Assembly: GCA_946041635.1 (NCBI GenBank)
Contig: CAMGDG010000007.1
Span: 1-34,951, forward strand
Direction of reading: 5' to 3'
From: an uncultured Clostridia bacterium
GTDB taxonomy: Bacteria > Bacillota > Clostridia > Oscillospirales > Acutalibacteraceae
DNA length: 34,951 nt
How positions within the stretch are numbered: the stretch's first letter is position 1; every line of letters begins with the position of its first letter. Made by a program: the position numbers and the translations under genes. The notes below the pieces were generated by a model. The model saw only the letters and a list, made by a program, of their open reading frames with translations, ran no database searches and had not been told where the DNA came from. Positions 25,199-34,951 of this stretch are shown piece by piece.

Positions 25199-26692
25199 TT
25201 ATCCAACCGATGAAATGAATTTGAGGAACTGCTCCTTACCCTTTTCCGTTCTCTCGAAAACACCGCACTGCTCCAAAATTGCCGTAAAGACAATGCCTAT
25301 CTCTTTTTCCAAAATTTCATCGCAGTTTTCGGCGGTTATTTCGTATTTCTCGGTTATCATATCAGCCCAATCCTTATGCTTGGCTATGGTTTCGTCGGCT
25401 GAAATATCCGAACCGTTAAGAATAGCCTCTTTCAATTTGCTCATTTCTGTTTTAAGTCTTGAAGGCAGAACTGCAAGCCCCATAACCTCGATAAGACCGA
25501 TATTTTCCTTTTTAATATGGTGATATTCGGGATGGGGATGGTAATATCCGTCGGGATACTCCTCTGTTGTTATATTGTTACGGAGAACAAGGTCAAACTC
25601 ATATTTACCGTTTGCAAAGCGGGCAATGGGAGTTATGGTGTTATGTATCTCGCCGTCGGTTTCGGCCAAAATGAATGCGTCCTCATCTGTATAGCCACGC
25701 CATGTTGCCAAAATTTTTCCGCCTAACTCGCAAAGTCTTTCGGCGCTGTCACCTCTGAGTCTGATAACCGACATGGGCCATTTTACAATGCCTGCTTCAA
25801 CATCTTCATAACCCTTGAAGGTAATCTCTGTTTCAATGGGAGCCTTTGCCATTGCAAACTCGTATCTGCCGCCTTGGAAATGCTCATGGGTGAGTATTGA
25901 GCCGCCTGAAATGGGCAAATCCGAATTTGAACCTATAAAATAATGGGGGAACATCTTTACAAAGTCAAAGAGTTTAACAAAATTTTCGTAGCAGACCTTC
26001 ATAGGCTCGTGCTCGCCGTCAAAAACAATGCAATGCTCATTGTAATAAACATAGGGCGAATACTGCATAAACCAATTTTTACCGCCCAGAGTTAAAGGAA
26101 TTATACGGTGATTTTGTCTTGCAGGGTGGTTAACTCTGCCGGCATACCCTTCATTTTCAATGCAGAGTGCACATTTGGGATAAACATTTGCCTGTTTCAT
26201 TTTAAGAGCCGCCGCAATGGCTCTGGGATCCTTTTCCGGCTTTGAAAGATTGACTGTAATATCAATATAGCCGTACTCTGTTTTTGTTACCCATTTTACA
26301 TCGTTTTTAATGCGGTAGTCACGGATATAATCAGTCTTACGGCTAAAATTATAGTAAAATTCTGTTGCCGCTTCGGGGGATTTTTCGTATTCCGAGAAAA
26401 ACTTTTTAATAACCTCGGAGGGTCTGGGAGTTAAAAGTCCCATAATTTTTGTGTCAAAAAGGTCACGGTAAACAACAGAGTCCTCGCAAAGACCGTTTTC
26501 GCAGGCATAGTCAAGTATGGATTTTAAAATATCCTCAAGCTCTGCGTTTTCGAGGGGCTCACATTCCTCAATTCCGTCAAGATTTAACGCTTCAAGTATT
26601 CTGTTCACCGAAAAAATCTTATCTTCTTTTTCAATAAGACCTGCTCTCTCGGCGTAGTTTACGAGAGAAACAACAGCAACATCAATTTTCAT
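25199..26692 (-). CDS. galT: UDP-glucose--hexose-1-phosphate uridylyltransferase (class II)
   Basis: GYAGRVNHPARQNHRIIPLTLGGKNWFMQYSPYVYYNEHCIVF, SNSDLPISGGSILTHEHFQGG. Confidence 0.93.
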   Translation of the reverse strand: MKIDVAVVSLVNYAERAGLIEKEDKIFSVNRILEALNLDGIEECEPLENAELEDILKSILDYACENGLCEDSVVYRDLFDTKIMGLLTPRPSEVIKKFFSEYEKSPEAATEFYYNFSRKTDYIRDYRIKNDVKWVTKTEYGYIDITVNLSKPEKDPRAIAAALKMKQANVYPKCALCIENEGYAGRVNHPARQNHRIIPLTLGGKNWFMQYSPYVYYNEHCIVFDGEHEPMKVCYENFVKLFDFVKMFPHYFIGSNSDLPISGGSILTHEHFQGGRYEFAMAKAPIETEITFKGYEDVEAGIVKWPMSVIRLRGDSAERLCELGGKILATWRGYTDEDAFILAETDGEIHNTITPIARFANGKYEFDLVLRNNITTEEYPDGYYHPHPEYHHIKKENIGLIEVMGLAVLPSRLKTEMSKLKEAILNGSDISADETIAKHKDWADMITEKYEITAENCDEILEKEIGIVFTAILEQCGVFERTEKGKEQFLKFISSVG

Positions 26693-26743
26693 GATTAAAC
26701 ACCCTTTTTAATATTTATTATTTTTAATTTTTAACATATTAAA

Positions 26744-27346
26744 TTACTTTTCGGGATTATATACTCCCAACAACATACTTTCTTTTTTAATTTCTTCCAG
26801 CCTCTGAACGGCTGTAATCTTATTCTTTTTCAGTCTTTTGTGATTTTTTATTAAACCGTAACCGAAATACAAAAACTGCATAACTCCCACGGCAAGCACA
26901 ATCCACGAAAACGCACCAAAAAACGCTGCTGCCGCCCAATAAGCCAGCAAATAAAATCCGGAAATTCGGGTGAAATTAGATTCCCATTCAAGTTGTTCGT
27001 ATATTTCTCTGTAAGGCTGAGCAACAAAATAGAAAACTACCGAAATTATTATTGACGCAACTAAAAGCGCCGTAATAATCAACAGTCTTTTTTTATTTGC
27101 TTTTATCTCCTTGGCATAGGTTTCCTCAATATTCGCCATTCTTTTAAGATATTGGGAGCGGGTAAACCGTGTTTCCTTATTAAGACACTCCATATCGTCA
27201 TTATATATCAAGCGGAGATAGTCTCGGTTCATATGGTCATGTTCAATAAAGGTTTCGGTATTGTAATCAAAAACAGAGTTGTACTCCTCGGCAAGATTTT
27301 TTTCGGGAGCATCGGAATTTATGCTGTTTTTCTCGTTTTCGTTCAT
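26744..27346 (-). CDS. Hypothetical membrane protein (paralog of 24586-25152)
   Basis: MNENE N-terminus, RFTRSQYL motif, two TM helices. Confidence 0.7.
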   Translation of the reverse strand: MNENEKNSINSDAPEKNLAEEYNSVFDYNTETFIEHDHMNRDYLRLIYNDDMECLNKETRFTRSQYLKRMANIEETYAKEIKANKKRLLIITALLVASIIISVVFYFVAQPYREIYEQLEWESNFTRISGFYLLAYWAAAAFFGAFSWIVLAVGVMQFLYFGYGLIKNHKRLKKNKITAVQRLEEIKKESMLLGVYNPEK

Positions 27347-27411
27347 ACTGTCACCTCTAATCGTGTATGTAAGTTACATATAATTTTGCGGCTGCTTTTG
27401 TGTGATATTGC

Positions 27412-27480
27412 GGGACGATGTGGGCATCGTCCCCTACGGGGTTGCGGAAATTTTGCGGGTGATATGTGAATCGCCCCTAC
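27412..27480. repeat. Two intergenic hairpin repeat units abutting the malic enzyme 3' end
   Basis: GGGACGATGTGGGCATCGTCCCCTAC and GGGTGATATGTGAATCGCCCCTAC. Confidence 0.75.
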
Positions 27481-27484
27481 TTAT

Positions 27485-28657
27485 TTACACTCTCGCTACA
27501 CCTGATTTTCTTGCGGCGTCCATAACGGCTTTTGCAACGGTTGTGCCTACTCGTTCATCAAAGGCTTTGGGTAAAATGTATTCGGGAGAAAGCTCCTCAT
27601 CGGAAACGAGAGAGGCGATTGCCTTTGCCGCCGCTATTTTCATTTCTTCGTTAATATCCCTTGCTCGGCAATCAAGCGCACCGCGGAAAATGCCGGGGAA
27701 CGCAAGCACATTGTTAATCTGATTGGGGAAGTCGCTTCTGCCCGTGCCTACAACAGCCGCACCTGCCTTAATTGCCAAATCGGGCATAATTTCCGGAACG
27801 GGATTTGCCATAGGAAATACTATGGGGTTTTCCGCCATGGATTTTATCATTTCTTTCGTTACAATTCCCGGTGCGGATACGCCGATGAAAATGTCTGCGC
27901 CTTTTATAGCGTCTTTAAGTGTTCCTCGGAGCTTGCCCTTATTTGTAATCTCCGCCATTTCTTTCTGTGCGGGATTCATCCAGTCTTCACCTGTGCAGAG
28001 TGCGCCCATTTTATCGCACATAATAATATTTCCCGCGCCCATTTTGTAAATAAGTTTGGCAATGGCTATTCCTGCCGCACCTGCACCGCTGAAAACAACC
28101 GTACAGTCTTCCAATTTTTTATTCACTACCCGTGTAGCGTTTGTAACCGCCGCCGCAACGACTACGGCTGTACCGTGCTGGTCGTCGTGGAATATGGGAA
28201 TATCGGTTTTCTCCTTTAATTTCCGTTCAATTTCAAAGCAACGGGGTGCGGCAATGTCCTCCAAATTCACACCGCCGAAGGAGCCTGCCAGAAGTGCAAT
28301 ACAATTTACAATCTCATCAACATCTTTACTTCTTACGCAAAGGGGAATAGCGTCAACTCCGCCGAATTCCTTGAACAGCACACATTTACCCTCCATTACG
28401 GGCATACCTGCCTCCGGTCCTATATCGCCAAGCCCCAAGACTGCCGTACCGTCCGTTACAACCGCAACCGTGTTCCAACGGCGTGTTAACTCATATGATT
28501 TGTTAATATCTTTTTGAATTTCAAGGCAGGGCTGTGCAACGCCGGGAGTGTAAGCGAGGGAAAGGGATTCCTTATCCCCTGCTTTCGCCCTTGCTTTGAT
28601 TTCGATTTTTCCCTGCCATTCATAGTGAAGCTTTAAACTTTCCTTTGCGTAATCCAT
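27485..28657 (-). CDS. NAD(P)-dependent malic enzyme
   Basis: LAYTPGVAQPCLEI, VTDGTAVLGLGDIGPEAGMPVMEGK, FHDDQHGTAVV. Start at MDYAKESLK (28657), not the longer track ORF. Confidence 0.93.
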   Translation of the reverse strand: MDYAKESLKLHYEWQGKIEIKARAKAGDKESLSLAYTPGVAQPCLEIQKDINKSYELTRRWNTVAVVTDGTAVLGLGDIGPEAGMPVMEGKCVLFKEFGGVDAIPLCVRSKDVDEIVNCIALLAGSFGGVNLEDIAAPRCFEIERKLKEKTDIPIFHDDQHGTAVVVAAAVTNATRVVNKKLEDCTVVFSGAGAAGIAIAKLIYKMGAGNIIMCDKMGALCTGEDWMNPAQKEMAEITNKGKLRGTLKDAIKGADIFIGVSAPGIVTKEMIKSMAENPIVFPMANPVPEIMPDLAIKAGAAVVGTGRSDFPNQINNVLAFPGIFRGALDCRARDINEEMKIAAAKAIASLVSDEELSPEYILPKAFDERVGTTVAKAVMDAARKSGVARV

Positions 28658-28726
28658 TGATGTTTCTCCTATTTTTAATATTCCTGTTTGTAGAGGCGGA
28701 TGCTCCCTACACACGATTTACAAATT

Positions 28727-30235
28727 TTAATGCTCAATCCAATCACGGGAGCGCTCAACGGCACGAAGCCAACCCTTATACAGTCTGTCACGCTCGTCTG
28801 TAATCATTTTCGGCTCAAAGACCTTATCCACCTTGCGGATTTTACTTATTTCATCGGTACTTTTCCAAAATCCCACGGCAAGTCCCGCAAGATACGCCGC
28901 ACCGATTGCCGTTGTTTCAACCATCTGAGGACGATTGACGCTTGTTCTTATCAAATCCGCCTGAATCTGCATCATAATATCGCTCACGGACGCACCGCCG
29001 TCAACACGCAATTCCGAAAGTTCAATATGGGAATCCTGCATCATGGCTTCCAGCAAATCCGTCATCTGATATGCGATTGCTTCAAGCACGCTTCTTGCAA
29101 TATGCTCGCTCTTTACGCCCCGTGTAAGCCCCACAATGGTACCCCTTGCATACATATCCCAATAAGGTGCGCCAAGGCCTGTAAAGGCAGGAACAAAATA
29201 TATACCGTTTGCATCGTCTACACTCTCCGCCAGTTCATCACAGCGGCGTGCAGAATCAATAAGATGCAAATCGTCACGGAGCCATTTTATAACGGAGCCT
29301 GCGTTAAACGCCGAGCCCTCAATAGCATAGGTCACCTTGCCGTTAAGCCCCCAGGCAACGCCCGTTACAAGATTATTTTCCGATTGTACTCTCTTTTCGC
29401 CTGTATTCATAAGCAGGAAACAGCCCGTGCCGTATGTATTCTTTGCCTGACCGCTCTCAAAACAGCCCTGACCGAAAAGTGCCGCAGGCTGGTCGCCGAT
29501 AGCCCCCGAGATGGGCACGCCTGCCAAATCCTCAATACCCATTACTCCTGCCGCCACGGTACCGTAAATCTCGCTTGACGGTACGCATTTGGGAAGCATT
29601 GCCATGGGTACGCCTATTTTTTCGCAAAGATATTCGTCCCAGCAAAGCTTGTCAACATCAAAAAGCATAGTTCTTGAAGCGTTTGAATAATCGGTAATAT
29701 GAACCTTGCCTCCTGTTAAATTCCATATAAGCCATGTTTCAACCGTACCGAAAAGAAGCTGACCTTTTTCGGCAAGCTCTCTTGCGCCCTTAACACGATC
29801 AAGTATCCACTTTATTTTAGTTGCGGAAAAATATGCGTCCACCACAAGTCCCGTGTGGTCCTTAATATACTGTGTAAGCTCTTTATCCGCCTTGATTTTC
29901 TCGCAGGTGTCCGCCGTTCTGCGGCACTGCCATACAATAGCGTTGTATATGGGTTTTCCTGTTGCTTTATCCCATATTATTGTGGTTTCGCGCTGATTTG
30001 TTATACCAATTGCGGCTATTTCTTCGGCAGTTGCTCCGCTTTTCGCCACAACCTCCATTACGGATTGAAGCTGTGAAAACAGTATCTCCATAGGATTGTG
30101 CTCCACCCAGCCCGCTTTGGGATAAATCTGCGTAAATTCATGCTGTGCCTTTGCGCAGATATTTCCCTTTTTGTCAAAAAGTATTGCGCGGGAGCTGGTT
30201 GTGCCCTGGTCGAGAGCCATAACATACTTTTTCAT
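28727..30235 (-). CDS. glpK: Glycerol kinase
   Basis: [61 protein letters not shown]. Confidence 0.96.
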   Translation of the reverse strand: MKKYVMALDQGTTSSRAILFDKKGNICAKAQHEFTQIYPKAGWVEHNPMEILFSQLQSVMEVVAKSGATAEEIAAIGITNQRETTIIWDKATGKPIYNAIVWQCRRTADTCEKIKADKELTQYIKDHTGLVVDAYFSATKIKWILDRVKGARELAEKGQLLFGTVETWLIWNLTGGKVHITDYSNASRTMLFDVDKLCWDEYLCEKIGVPMAMLPKCVPSSEIYGTVAAGVMGIEDLAGVPISGAIGDQPAALFGQGCFESGQAKNTYGTGCFLLMNTGEKRVQSENNLVTGVAWGLNGKVTYAIEGSAFNAGSVIKWLRDDLHLIDSARRCDELAESVDDANGIYFVPAFTGLGAPYWDMYARGTIVGLTRGVKSEHIARSVLEAIAYQMTDLLEAMMQDSHIELSELRVDGGASVSDIMMQIQADLIRTSVNRPQMVETTAIGAAYLAGLAVGFWKSTDEISKIRKVDKVFEPKMITDERDRLYKGWLRAVERSRDWIEH

Positions 30236-30267
30236 AATATAACACCTCTGTACTAAATAGATTGTTT

Positions 30268-31851
30268 TTAACTATTCCCTGTTTTTAAGTTTTTTAACTT
30301 CCGGACTTTTGCATCGTCCAAAAGATTGTGTATGCCCTGCCAATGAAATACTCTGCGTTTAAACCAAAGGGAGGAAATATGCCTGTAAGCAAAAGACGGA
30401 CATGCCGTTTTAAGCTTTGCATAATTCACACCGTAAACATCAAGAAGGTTGTAATAATCCTCTGCCTTGTGAATAAACGTTGCAAATGACGGATATCCCT
30501 TTTCCGCCCAGCCTGCCTCGGCTATTGCACCCAATCGGGGGAATGTAAGAAATTCAAGACGCTTCATATCAGGCACATATTCCGTCCACATACAGCCCTC
30601 AACGCCCCATGTTTCACTGTCGTCATCGGTAAGTGCGCCGTCATAATTGCAAACCTTTTTCAAGGTGTTCCAGCCGTAGGGGAAATCGAGATAATAAGGA
30701 TAAGCATTTGTATTTATCATTTTTCTGCCGCGGTTTATCTCGCCTTTCAGTTGTTCGTTTCCGCCTGAAACGCCGCAAACCGTCCACGCAATATCGGCAG
30801 GAAGCTTTTCTGTGTCACCCGATAAATCGTAATTCCACATAACGGCAGAGTAACCGTGCTCTTTTAGATAATTATTAACTTTTGCCGTAAAATACATTTG
30901 CAGTTCGTTTTCGTCCTTCAAGCCGTTTTCCCTGATGGCACGCTGACAGTCGGGGCAAAGCTTCCAGCGCATTTTTACGGCCTCATCGCCGCCTATATGA
31001 ATAATCTTGTCGGGGAAAAGCTCCATAAGCTCGTCAAGCACGCCGAAAACAAAGCCATATGTGCTTTCCTTGCCGGCGCAAAGAATATCGTGCTTAACTC
31101 CCCAATGCGTTGCAACCTCTAACTCTCTGTTAAAGCAGGAAAGCTCGGGATAACAGGCTATTGCGGCAACACAGTGCCCCGGAATGTCAAATTCGGGAAT
31201 AACCTTTATTTTACGCTCGTGACAGTATGCGACAATTTCCTTTATATCCTCCTGTGTATAATATCCTTCATGAGGTGTGCTTTTAAAATTCGTGTGGCTT
31301 CTTTTTGAGCCTTTTTCCGTGAGCAGAGGATATTTTTTTATCTCAACACGCCAGCCCTGGTCCTCTGTCAAGTGCCAATGGAGAACATTTAACTTATGAA
31401 GCGCCATAAGGTCGATTATTCTCTTAACATCGGGAACAGAATAGAAATATCTGCCCGAATCAAGCATAAAACCTCGGTAAGAAAAGCGGGGATAATCCGT
31501 TATTTCCGTATAGGGCAGCTTGCCGTTGGTTTGCAGAAGCATCTGGCAAAGAGTCTGCATACCGTAAAACAACCCCGTTTCGGTTTTTGCATTTACGAAA
31601 ACACGGCGGTTTTCACATTTTATGGTGTAGCCCTCATCATGATCAACCGTATCGTCAATTTTAAAAACTATTGTTTTTTCCTCGCCCGTATCCTCTTGTA
31701 TGCGCACCTTTTTGTTAAGAGTTTTGCGTACAAAGGATATGAACATATCAGCAAAGGCGCACGGCGTAACCGTTGTGCCCGCATGAAGTGTAAAGCCTTT
31801 TCTTTCGCTGTTTGTAAGAATACTGACAGGCTGCGGAATTATATTGTACAT
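30268..31851 (-). CDS. Beta-N-acetylhexosaminidase (GH20)
   Basis: [50 protein letters not shown] (catalytic DE). Start at [10 protein letters not shown]; no obvious signal peptide. Confidence 0.92.
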   Translation of the reverse strand: MYNIIPQPVSILTNSERKGFTLHAGTTVTPCAFADMFISFVRKTLNKKVRIQEDTGEEKTIVFKIDDTVDHDEGYTIKCENRRVFVNAKTETGLFYGMQTLCQMLLQTNGKLPYTEITDYPRFSYRGFMLDSGRYFYSVPDVKRIIDLMALHKLNVLHWHLTEDQGWRVEIKKYPLLTEKGSKRSHTNFKSTPHEGYYTQEDIKEIVAYCHERKIKVIPEFDIPGHCVAAIACYPELSCFNRELEVATHWGVKHDILCAGKESTYGFVFGVLDELMELFPDKIIHIGGDEAVKMRWKLCPDCQRAIRENGLKDENELQMYFTAKVNNYLKEHGYSAVMWNYDLSGDTEKLPADIAWTVCGVSGGNEQLKGEINRGRKMINTNAYPYYLDFPYGWNTLKKVCNYDGALTDDDSETWGVEGCMWTEYVPDMKRLEFLTFPRLGAIAEAGWAEKGYPSFATFIHKAEDYYNLLDVYGVNYAKLKTACPSFAYRHISSLWFKRRVFHWQGIHNLLDDAKVRKLKNLKTGNS

Positions 31852-31948
31852 CCTTGTTATCCTCCGGAGTATAATAACACAAATACATTTTATCATAAAT
31901 TTTTCCGGACTACAATATATAACAGTATAAAATAGTATATATTTTCTC

Positions 31949-31977
31949 TTGAAATTATGCTCGGAGTATAGTATAAT
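31949..31977 (+). promoter_or_regulatory. SigmaA-type promoter of ffs
   Basis: TTGAAA, 17 bp, TATAAT, about 18 nt upstream of the RNA stem. Confidence 0.85.
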
Positions 31978-31994
31978 ACAAAGATGTAAATACG

Positions 31995-32130
31995 CCTTAA
32001 TTCAGTCGTGTGCCGTGTGGGTCCTGTGCGGCGGTGCGCTGTGAACCATGTCAGGCGGGGAACCGAGCAGCATTAAACGGTATGCGCCGGGCGCCACAGT
32101 CTGCCTGCACGACACATGACTGAGTTAAGG
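31995..32130 (+). ncRNA. ffs: Signal recognition particle RNA (bacterial small/4.5S type)
   Basis: Long terminal stem CCTTAATTCAGTCGTGTG...CACATGACTGAGTTAAGG with the helix 8 region CATGTCAGGCGGGGAACCGAGCAGCA; located directly upstream of dnaX. Confidence 0.92.
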
Positions 32131-32159
32131 CTCTTTTTAAAAACAAGTTATGGTAAATA

Positions 32160-32177
32160 GCCGCGATAAACCGTGGT
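32160..32177 (+). promoter_or_regulatory. 18-nt hairpin element shared with the argS leader
   Basis: GCCGCGATAAACCGTGGT, identical to 18068-18085. Confidence 0.8.
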
Positions 32178-32195
32178 CAACAGGAGGGACAAGCC

Positions 32196-33872
32196 TTGTA
32201 CCGTGCCTTTTACAGAAAATACCGCCCGTCAACCTTTACTGATGTTGTGGGGCAGGAGCATATTACAAAAACCCTTGAAAATGCCGTGAAATCGGGCAAA
32301 ACCAGCCATGCATATCTTTTTACGGGCTCACGCGGTACGGGAAAAACCTCTTGTGCAAAAATTCTTGCAAAGGCGGTCAACTGTCTTAATCCTCAAAACG
32401 GCAATCCTTGCAACGAATGTGAAATCTGCCGTGGAATTGACAGCGGCTCAATCCTTGATATTATTGAAATTGACGCCGCATCGAACAACGGTGTTGACAA
32501 TATCCGTGATTTGCGTGAGGAGGCTAATTTTACTCCTGCCAGCGCAAAATACCGTGTGTATATCATCGACGAGGTGCATATGCTCTCCATCGGAGCTTTC
32601 AATGCGCTTTTGAAAACCCTTGAAGAGCCCCCTGCCCATGTGATTTTCATACTTGCCACCACCGAGGTGCATAAATTGCCCTCAACCATACTTTCACGCT
32701 GTCAGCGGTTCGATTTCAAGCGTATTCCCCCGGAGGAAATTGCCGGCAGGCTCAAAGAGGTTGCACAAAAAGAAAATCTGCGTCTTGCCGACGACGGCGC
32801 AATGCTGATTGCCCGAATTGCCGACGGTGCAATGCGCGACGCACTCTCCCTTCTTGACCGCTGTTCTTCTTATGACGGCGTTATTGACTCCGCCGCCGTT
32901 GCGGACAGCGCAGGTCTTGCAGGCAGAGAATATATTTTTGAGCTGTGCGACTGCATAATTCAAAAGGACAGCGCAAAAGCCCTTGAAATTATAAACAGAC
33001 TTTATAACGACTCCTGCGATATGGAAAGGCTGTTGATTGAGCTTACAAGTCATTTCAGAAATCTTATGGTGTCAAAGGCAGTAAAGAACATTGAAAATAT
33101 GATTATCTGCTCCGAGGGTGAGCTTAAAACAATCAGGGAGCAAAGCGAGAAAACCACGCTGGCTACAATAATGTCCTGCATTGATGTGCTTACCGACGCC
33201 GCCGCAGATATGAAGCAGGGCGCAAACAGGCGCACCGCCGCCGAGCTTTGCATTATAAGGCTTTGCACGCCCTCACTTGACGCCGATATTAACTCGGTGC
33301 TTCGCAGACTCGCAGAGTTGGAAAGCCTTGTGTCGTCGGGAAACATTCCGAGACCTACATCAAATGTCAACGAAGTAAGGGTTGAGGAAAAAGCGGTAAA
33401 TCCTCCCGCCCAAGAAACAGCGAAAAATGAGGAAATTAAAGAAAAAGCCGCTGAAAAGCCCACAAGCGCACCCGTTGCAGACGATGAAATTCCTCTGCCC
33501 GAGCCTCCCCCCGAAACAAAGGAGCCTGCCGAACCTCAAACATCGGCTGAGGGCACAATTCCCTTTGACCGCTGGCCCGAGGTGCTGGATAAAATCTTTT
33601 CAAAGGATAAGAGCCTTATCGTTATGCTTACAGGCTCAACGGCGTTTGTTCACAACGGCAAATATCTGCTTATAAAAGGCTCGCCCGTGTTGGAAATGTA
33701 CCTTAAAACAGGCGATTATTCAAAAATCATAAAAGAAGCCGTTGCCGGCGTTACAGGCAAAAACTATACTCTTGCCGTTTATAACAACAAGCAGGAAACC
33801 GCACCAAAAAATCCCTTGTCCGACTTGATTTCAAGGGCGAAAAGCTTAGGTGTGAATATTGAGGAGGAATAA
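32196..33872 (+). CDS. dnaX: DNA polymerase III subunit gamma/tau
   Basis: MYRAFYRKYRPSTFTDVVGQEHITKTL, GSRGTGKTSCAKILAKAVNC, four-Cys zinc module, EVHMLS; TTG start with RBS GGAGGGA. Confidence 0.96.
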   Translation: MYRAFYRKYRPSTFTDVVGQEHITKTLENAVKSGKTSHAYLFTGSRGTGKTSCAKILAKAVNCLNPQNGNPCNECEICRGIDSGSILDIIEIDAASNNGVDNIRDLREEANFTPASAKYRVYIIDEVHMLSIGAFNALLKTLEEPPAHVIFILATTEVHKLPSTILSRCQRFDFKRIPPEEIAGRLKEVAQKENLRLADDGAMLIARIADGAMRDALSLLDRCSSYDGVIDSAAVADSAGLAGREYIFELCDCIIQKDSAKALEIINRLYNDSCDMERLLIELTSHFRNLMVSKAVKNIENMIICSEGELKTIREQSEKTTLATIMSCIDVLTDAAADMKQGANRRTAAELCIIRLCTPSLDADINSVLRRLAELESLVSSGNIPRPTSNVNEVRVEEKAVNPPAQETAKNEEIKEKAAEKPTSAPVADDEIPLPEPPPETKEPAEPQTSAEGTIPFDRWPEVLDKIFSKDKSLIVMLTGSTAFVHNGKYLLIKGSPVLEMYLKTGDYSKIIKEAVAGVTGKNYTLAVYNNKQETAPKNPLSDLISRAKSLGVNIEEE

Positions 33873-33874
33873 AA

Positions 33875-34210
33875 ATGAAAGCAAGAATACCCAATCAGGG
33901 CGGTCAGGCAAATATGATGAAAAAACTTCAACAGATGCAGGACGATATGGCCCGTGTTCAAAAGGAATGCGAAGAGGCTCAGTACAGTGCATCATCAGGC
34001 GGCGGAGCTGTTGAGGTGACCGTTAACGGCTCACATCAGCTTGTTTCAGTTAAAATTCAGCCCGATGTGGTTGACCCCGAGGATGTTGAAATGCTTGAAG
34101 ATTTGCTTGTTGCGTCCGTAAACGAGGCAATGCGCAAGGCAGACGAAACATTGGAGAGAGAAATGGGCAAAATTACCGGCGGAATGAACATTCCCGGTCT
34201 CGGATTTTAA
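33875..34210 (+). CDS. YbaB/EbfC family nucleoid-associated protein
   Basis: MMKKLQQMQDDMARVQKE, VEVTVNGSHQLVSVKIQPDVV, small acidic protein between dnaX and recR. Confidence 0.93.
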   Translation: MKARIPNQGGQANMMKKLQQMQDDMARVQKECEEAQYSASSGGGAVEVTVNGSHQLVSVKIQPDVVDPEDVEMLEDLLVASVNEAMRKADETLEREMGKITGGMNIPGLGF

Positions 34211-34229
34211 ACTTTGAGGATTCGGCGTT

Positions 34230-34823
34230 ATGGCGATAGTTTCACTTGAAAAATTGATTGAGGAATTCAGAAAAATGCCCTCTGTCGGTGTAAAATCGGC
34301 GGAGAGAATGGCATATTATATTCTCGGTCTTGATGACGAGGGCACAAAAAGCCTTGTTGACGCCATTAGTAACGCCCACGAAAGCATACACACCTGCAAG
34401 GTTTGCTGTAATCTTACGGAGGGTGAAAAATGCGGAATTTGCGATAACCCCAACCGTGACGGCTCGGTAATCTGCGTTGTGGAGGACCCCCGTGATGTTG
34501 CGGCGTTTGAGCGTACTCACGAATACAAGGGAGTTTACCATGTGCTCCACGGCGTAATTTCCCCCATGAACGGCATAGGCCCCGATAACATACGAATTAA
34601 GGAGCTTATCAGCCGTATGGCGGACGATTCCGTCAACGAGGTAATAATGGCTACCAACCCCACGGCGGAGGGGGAGGCAACGGCTATGTATATCGCCCGT
34701 CTTTTAAAGCCTATGGGGATAAAAGTCAGCCGTTTGGCTTACGGTATTCCCGTTGGCAGCGATTTGGAATATGCCGACGAGGTAACACTTACCAGAGCCC
34801 TTGCAGGAAGAAACTTGCTGTAA
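34230..34823 (+). CDS. recR: Recombination protein RecR
   Basis: FRKMPSVGVKSAERMAYYIL, CKVCCNLTEGEKCGIC zinc finger, TOPRIM region ICVVEDPRDVAAFE. Confidence 0.96.
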   Translation: MAIVSLEKLIEEFRKMPSVGVKSAERMAYYILGLDDEGTKSLVDAISNAHESIHTCKVCCNLTEGEKCGICDNPNRDGSVICVVEDPRDVAAFERTHEYKGVYHVLHGVISPMNGIGPDNIRIKELISRMADDSVNEVIMATNPTAEGEATAMYIARLLKPMGIKVSRLAYGIPVGSDLEYADEVTLTRALAGRNLL

Positions 34824-34831
34824 TTTTCGTA

Positions 34832-34900
34832 GGGCGGGGGCTTGCCCCCGCCGTGGGGTTTGATATTATTTTCGGCGGGAGCAAGCCCCCGCCTTACCGA
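34832..34900. repeat. Paired intergenic hairpin repeats
   Basis: GTAGGGCGGGGGCTTGCCCCCGCC and CGGCGGGAGCAAGCCCCCGCC. Confidence 0.75.
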
Positions 34901-34951
34901 TGCAATTTGAAAACCGTGTAGGGAACGACCAAATCCATAAAATTTTATGTA

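Noticed and set aside
28700-29578. 292-aa plus ORF antisense to glpK
   Set aside because: glpK is unambiguous; the antisense translation has no family signature.
33172-33450. Programmed frameshift site in dnaX
   Set aside because: The ORF reads through continuously to a full-length tau-like product and I did not see a convincing A6G-type slippery heptamer with a downstream hairpin.

Overview
This window looks like a chromosomal segment of a gut-type Clostridia (Oscillospiraceae/Ruminococcaceae-like), judged from gene content only. It is mostly housekeeping genes. Minus-strand run at 0.4-9.8 kb: proS, acpP, phosphomannomutase, a methionine gamma-lyase-family protein, a GNAT, two M42 peptidases, galK and a VTT membrane protein. 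Plus-strand genes follow: a D-2-hydroxyacid dehydrogenase, rpsU (58 aa, missing from the supplied ORF track), a YqeG-type phosphatase, an Xaa-Pro peptidase, an OGG-type glycosylase, ddl, a DUF1934 protein and argS. Next comes a two-gene operon of an Fe-S scaffold-like protein and a GGGtGRT protein. The remainder holds galT flanked by paralogous membrane proteins, malic enzyme, glpK, a GH20 hexosaminidase, the SRP RNA gene ffs, dnaX, ybaB and recR. No phage, CRISPR array, tRNA or rRNA was seen. The most interesting signals are noncoding: (i) an array of about 8 mini-hairpins with an invariant 9-nt spacer and different stems, in two converging halves (191-382); (ii) an identical 18-nt hairpin element in the argS and dnaX leaders; (iii) two candidate standalone RNAs (about 10995-11162 minus, about 24361-24470 plus); (iv) a perfect 26-bp palindrome between a ribbon-helix-helix gene and a zinc-ribbon gene; (v) a family of intergenic hairpins with a constant GTAGGG/CCCTAC edge and covarying stems; (vi) a cluster of TTTTCAACA boxes in an AT-rich intergenic region. 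All calls are by eye; no searches or folding programs were run.
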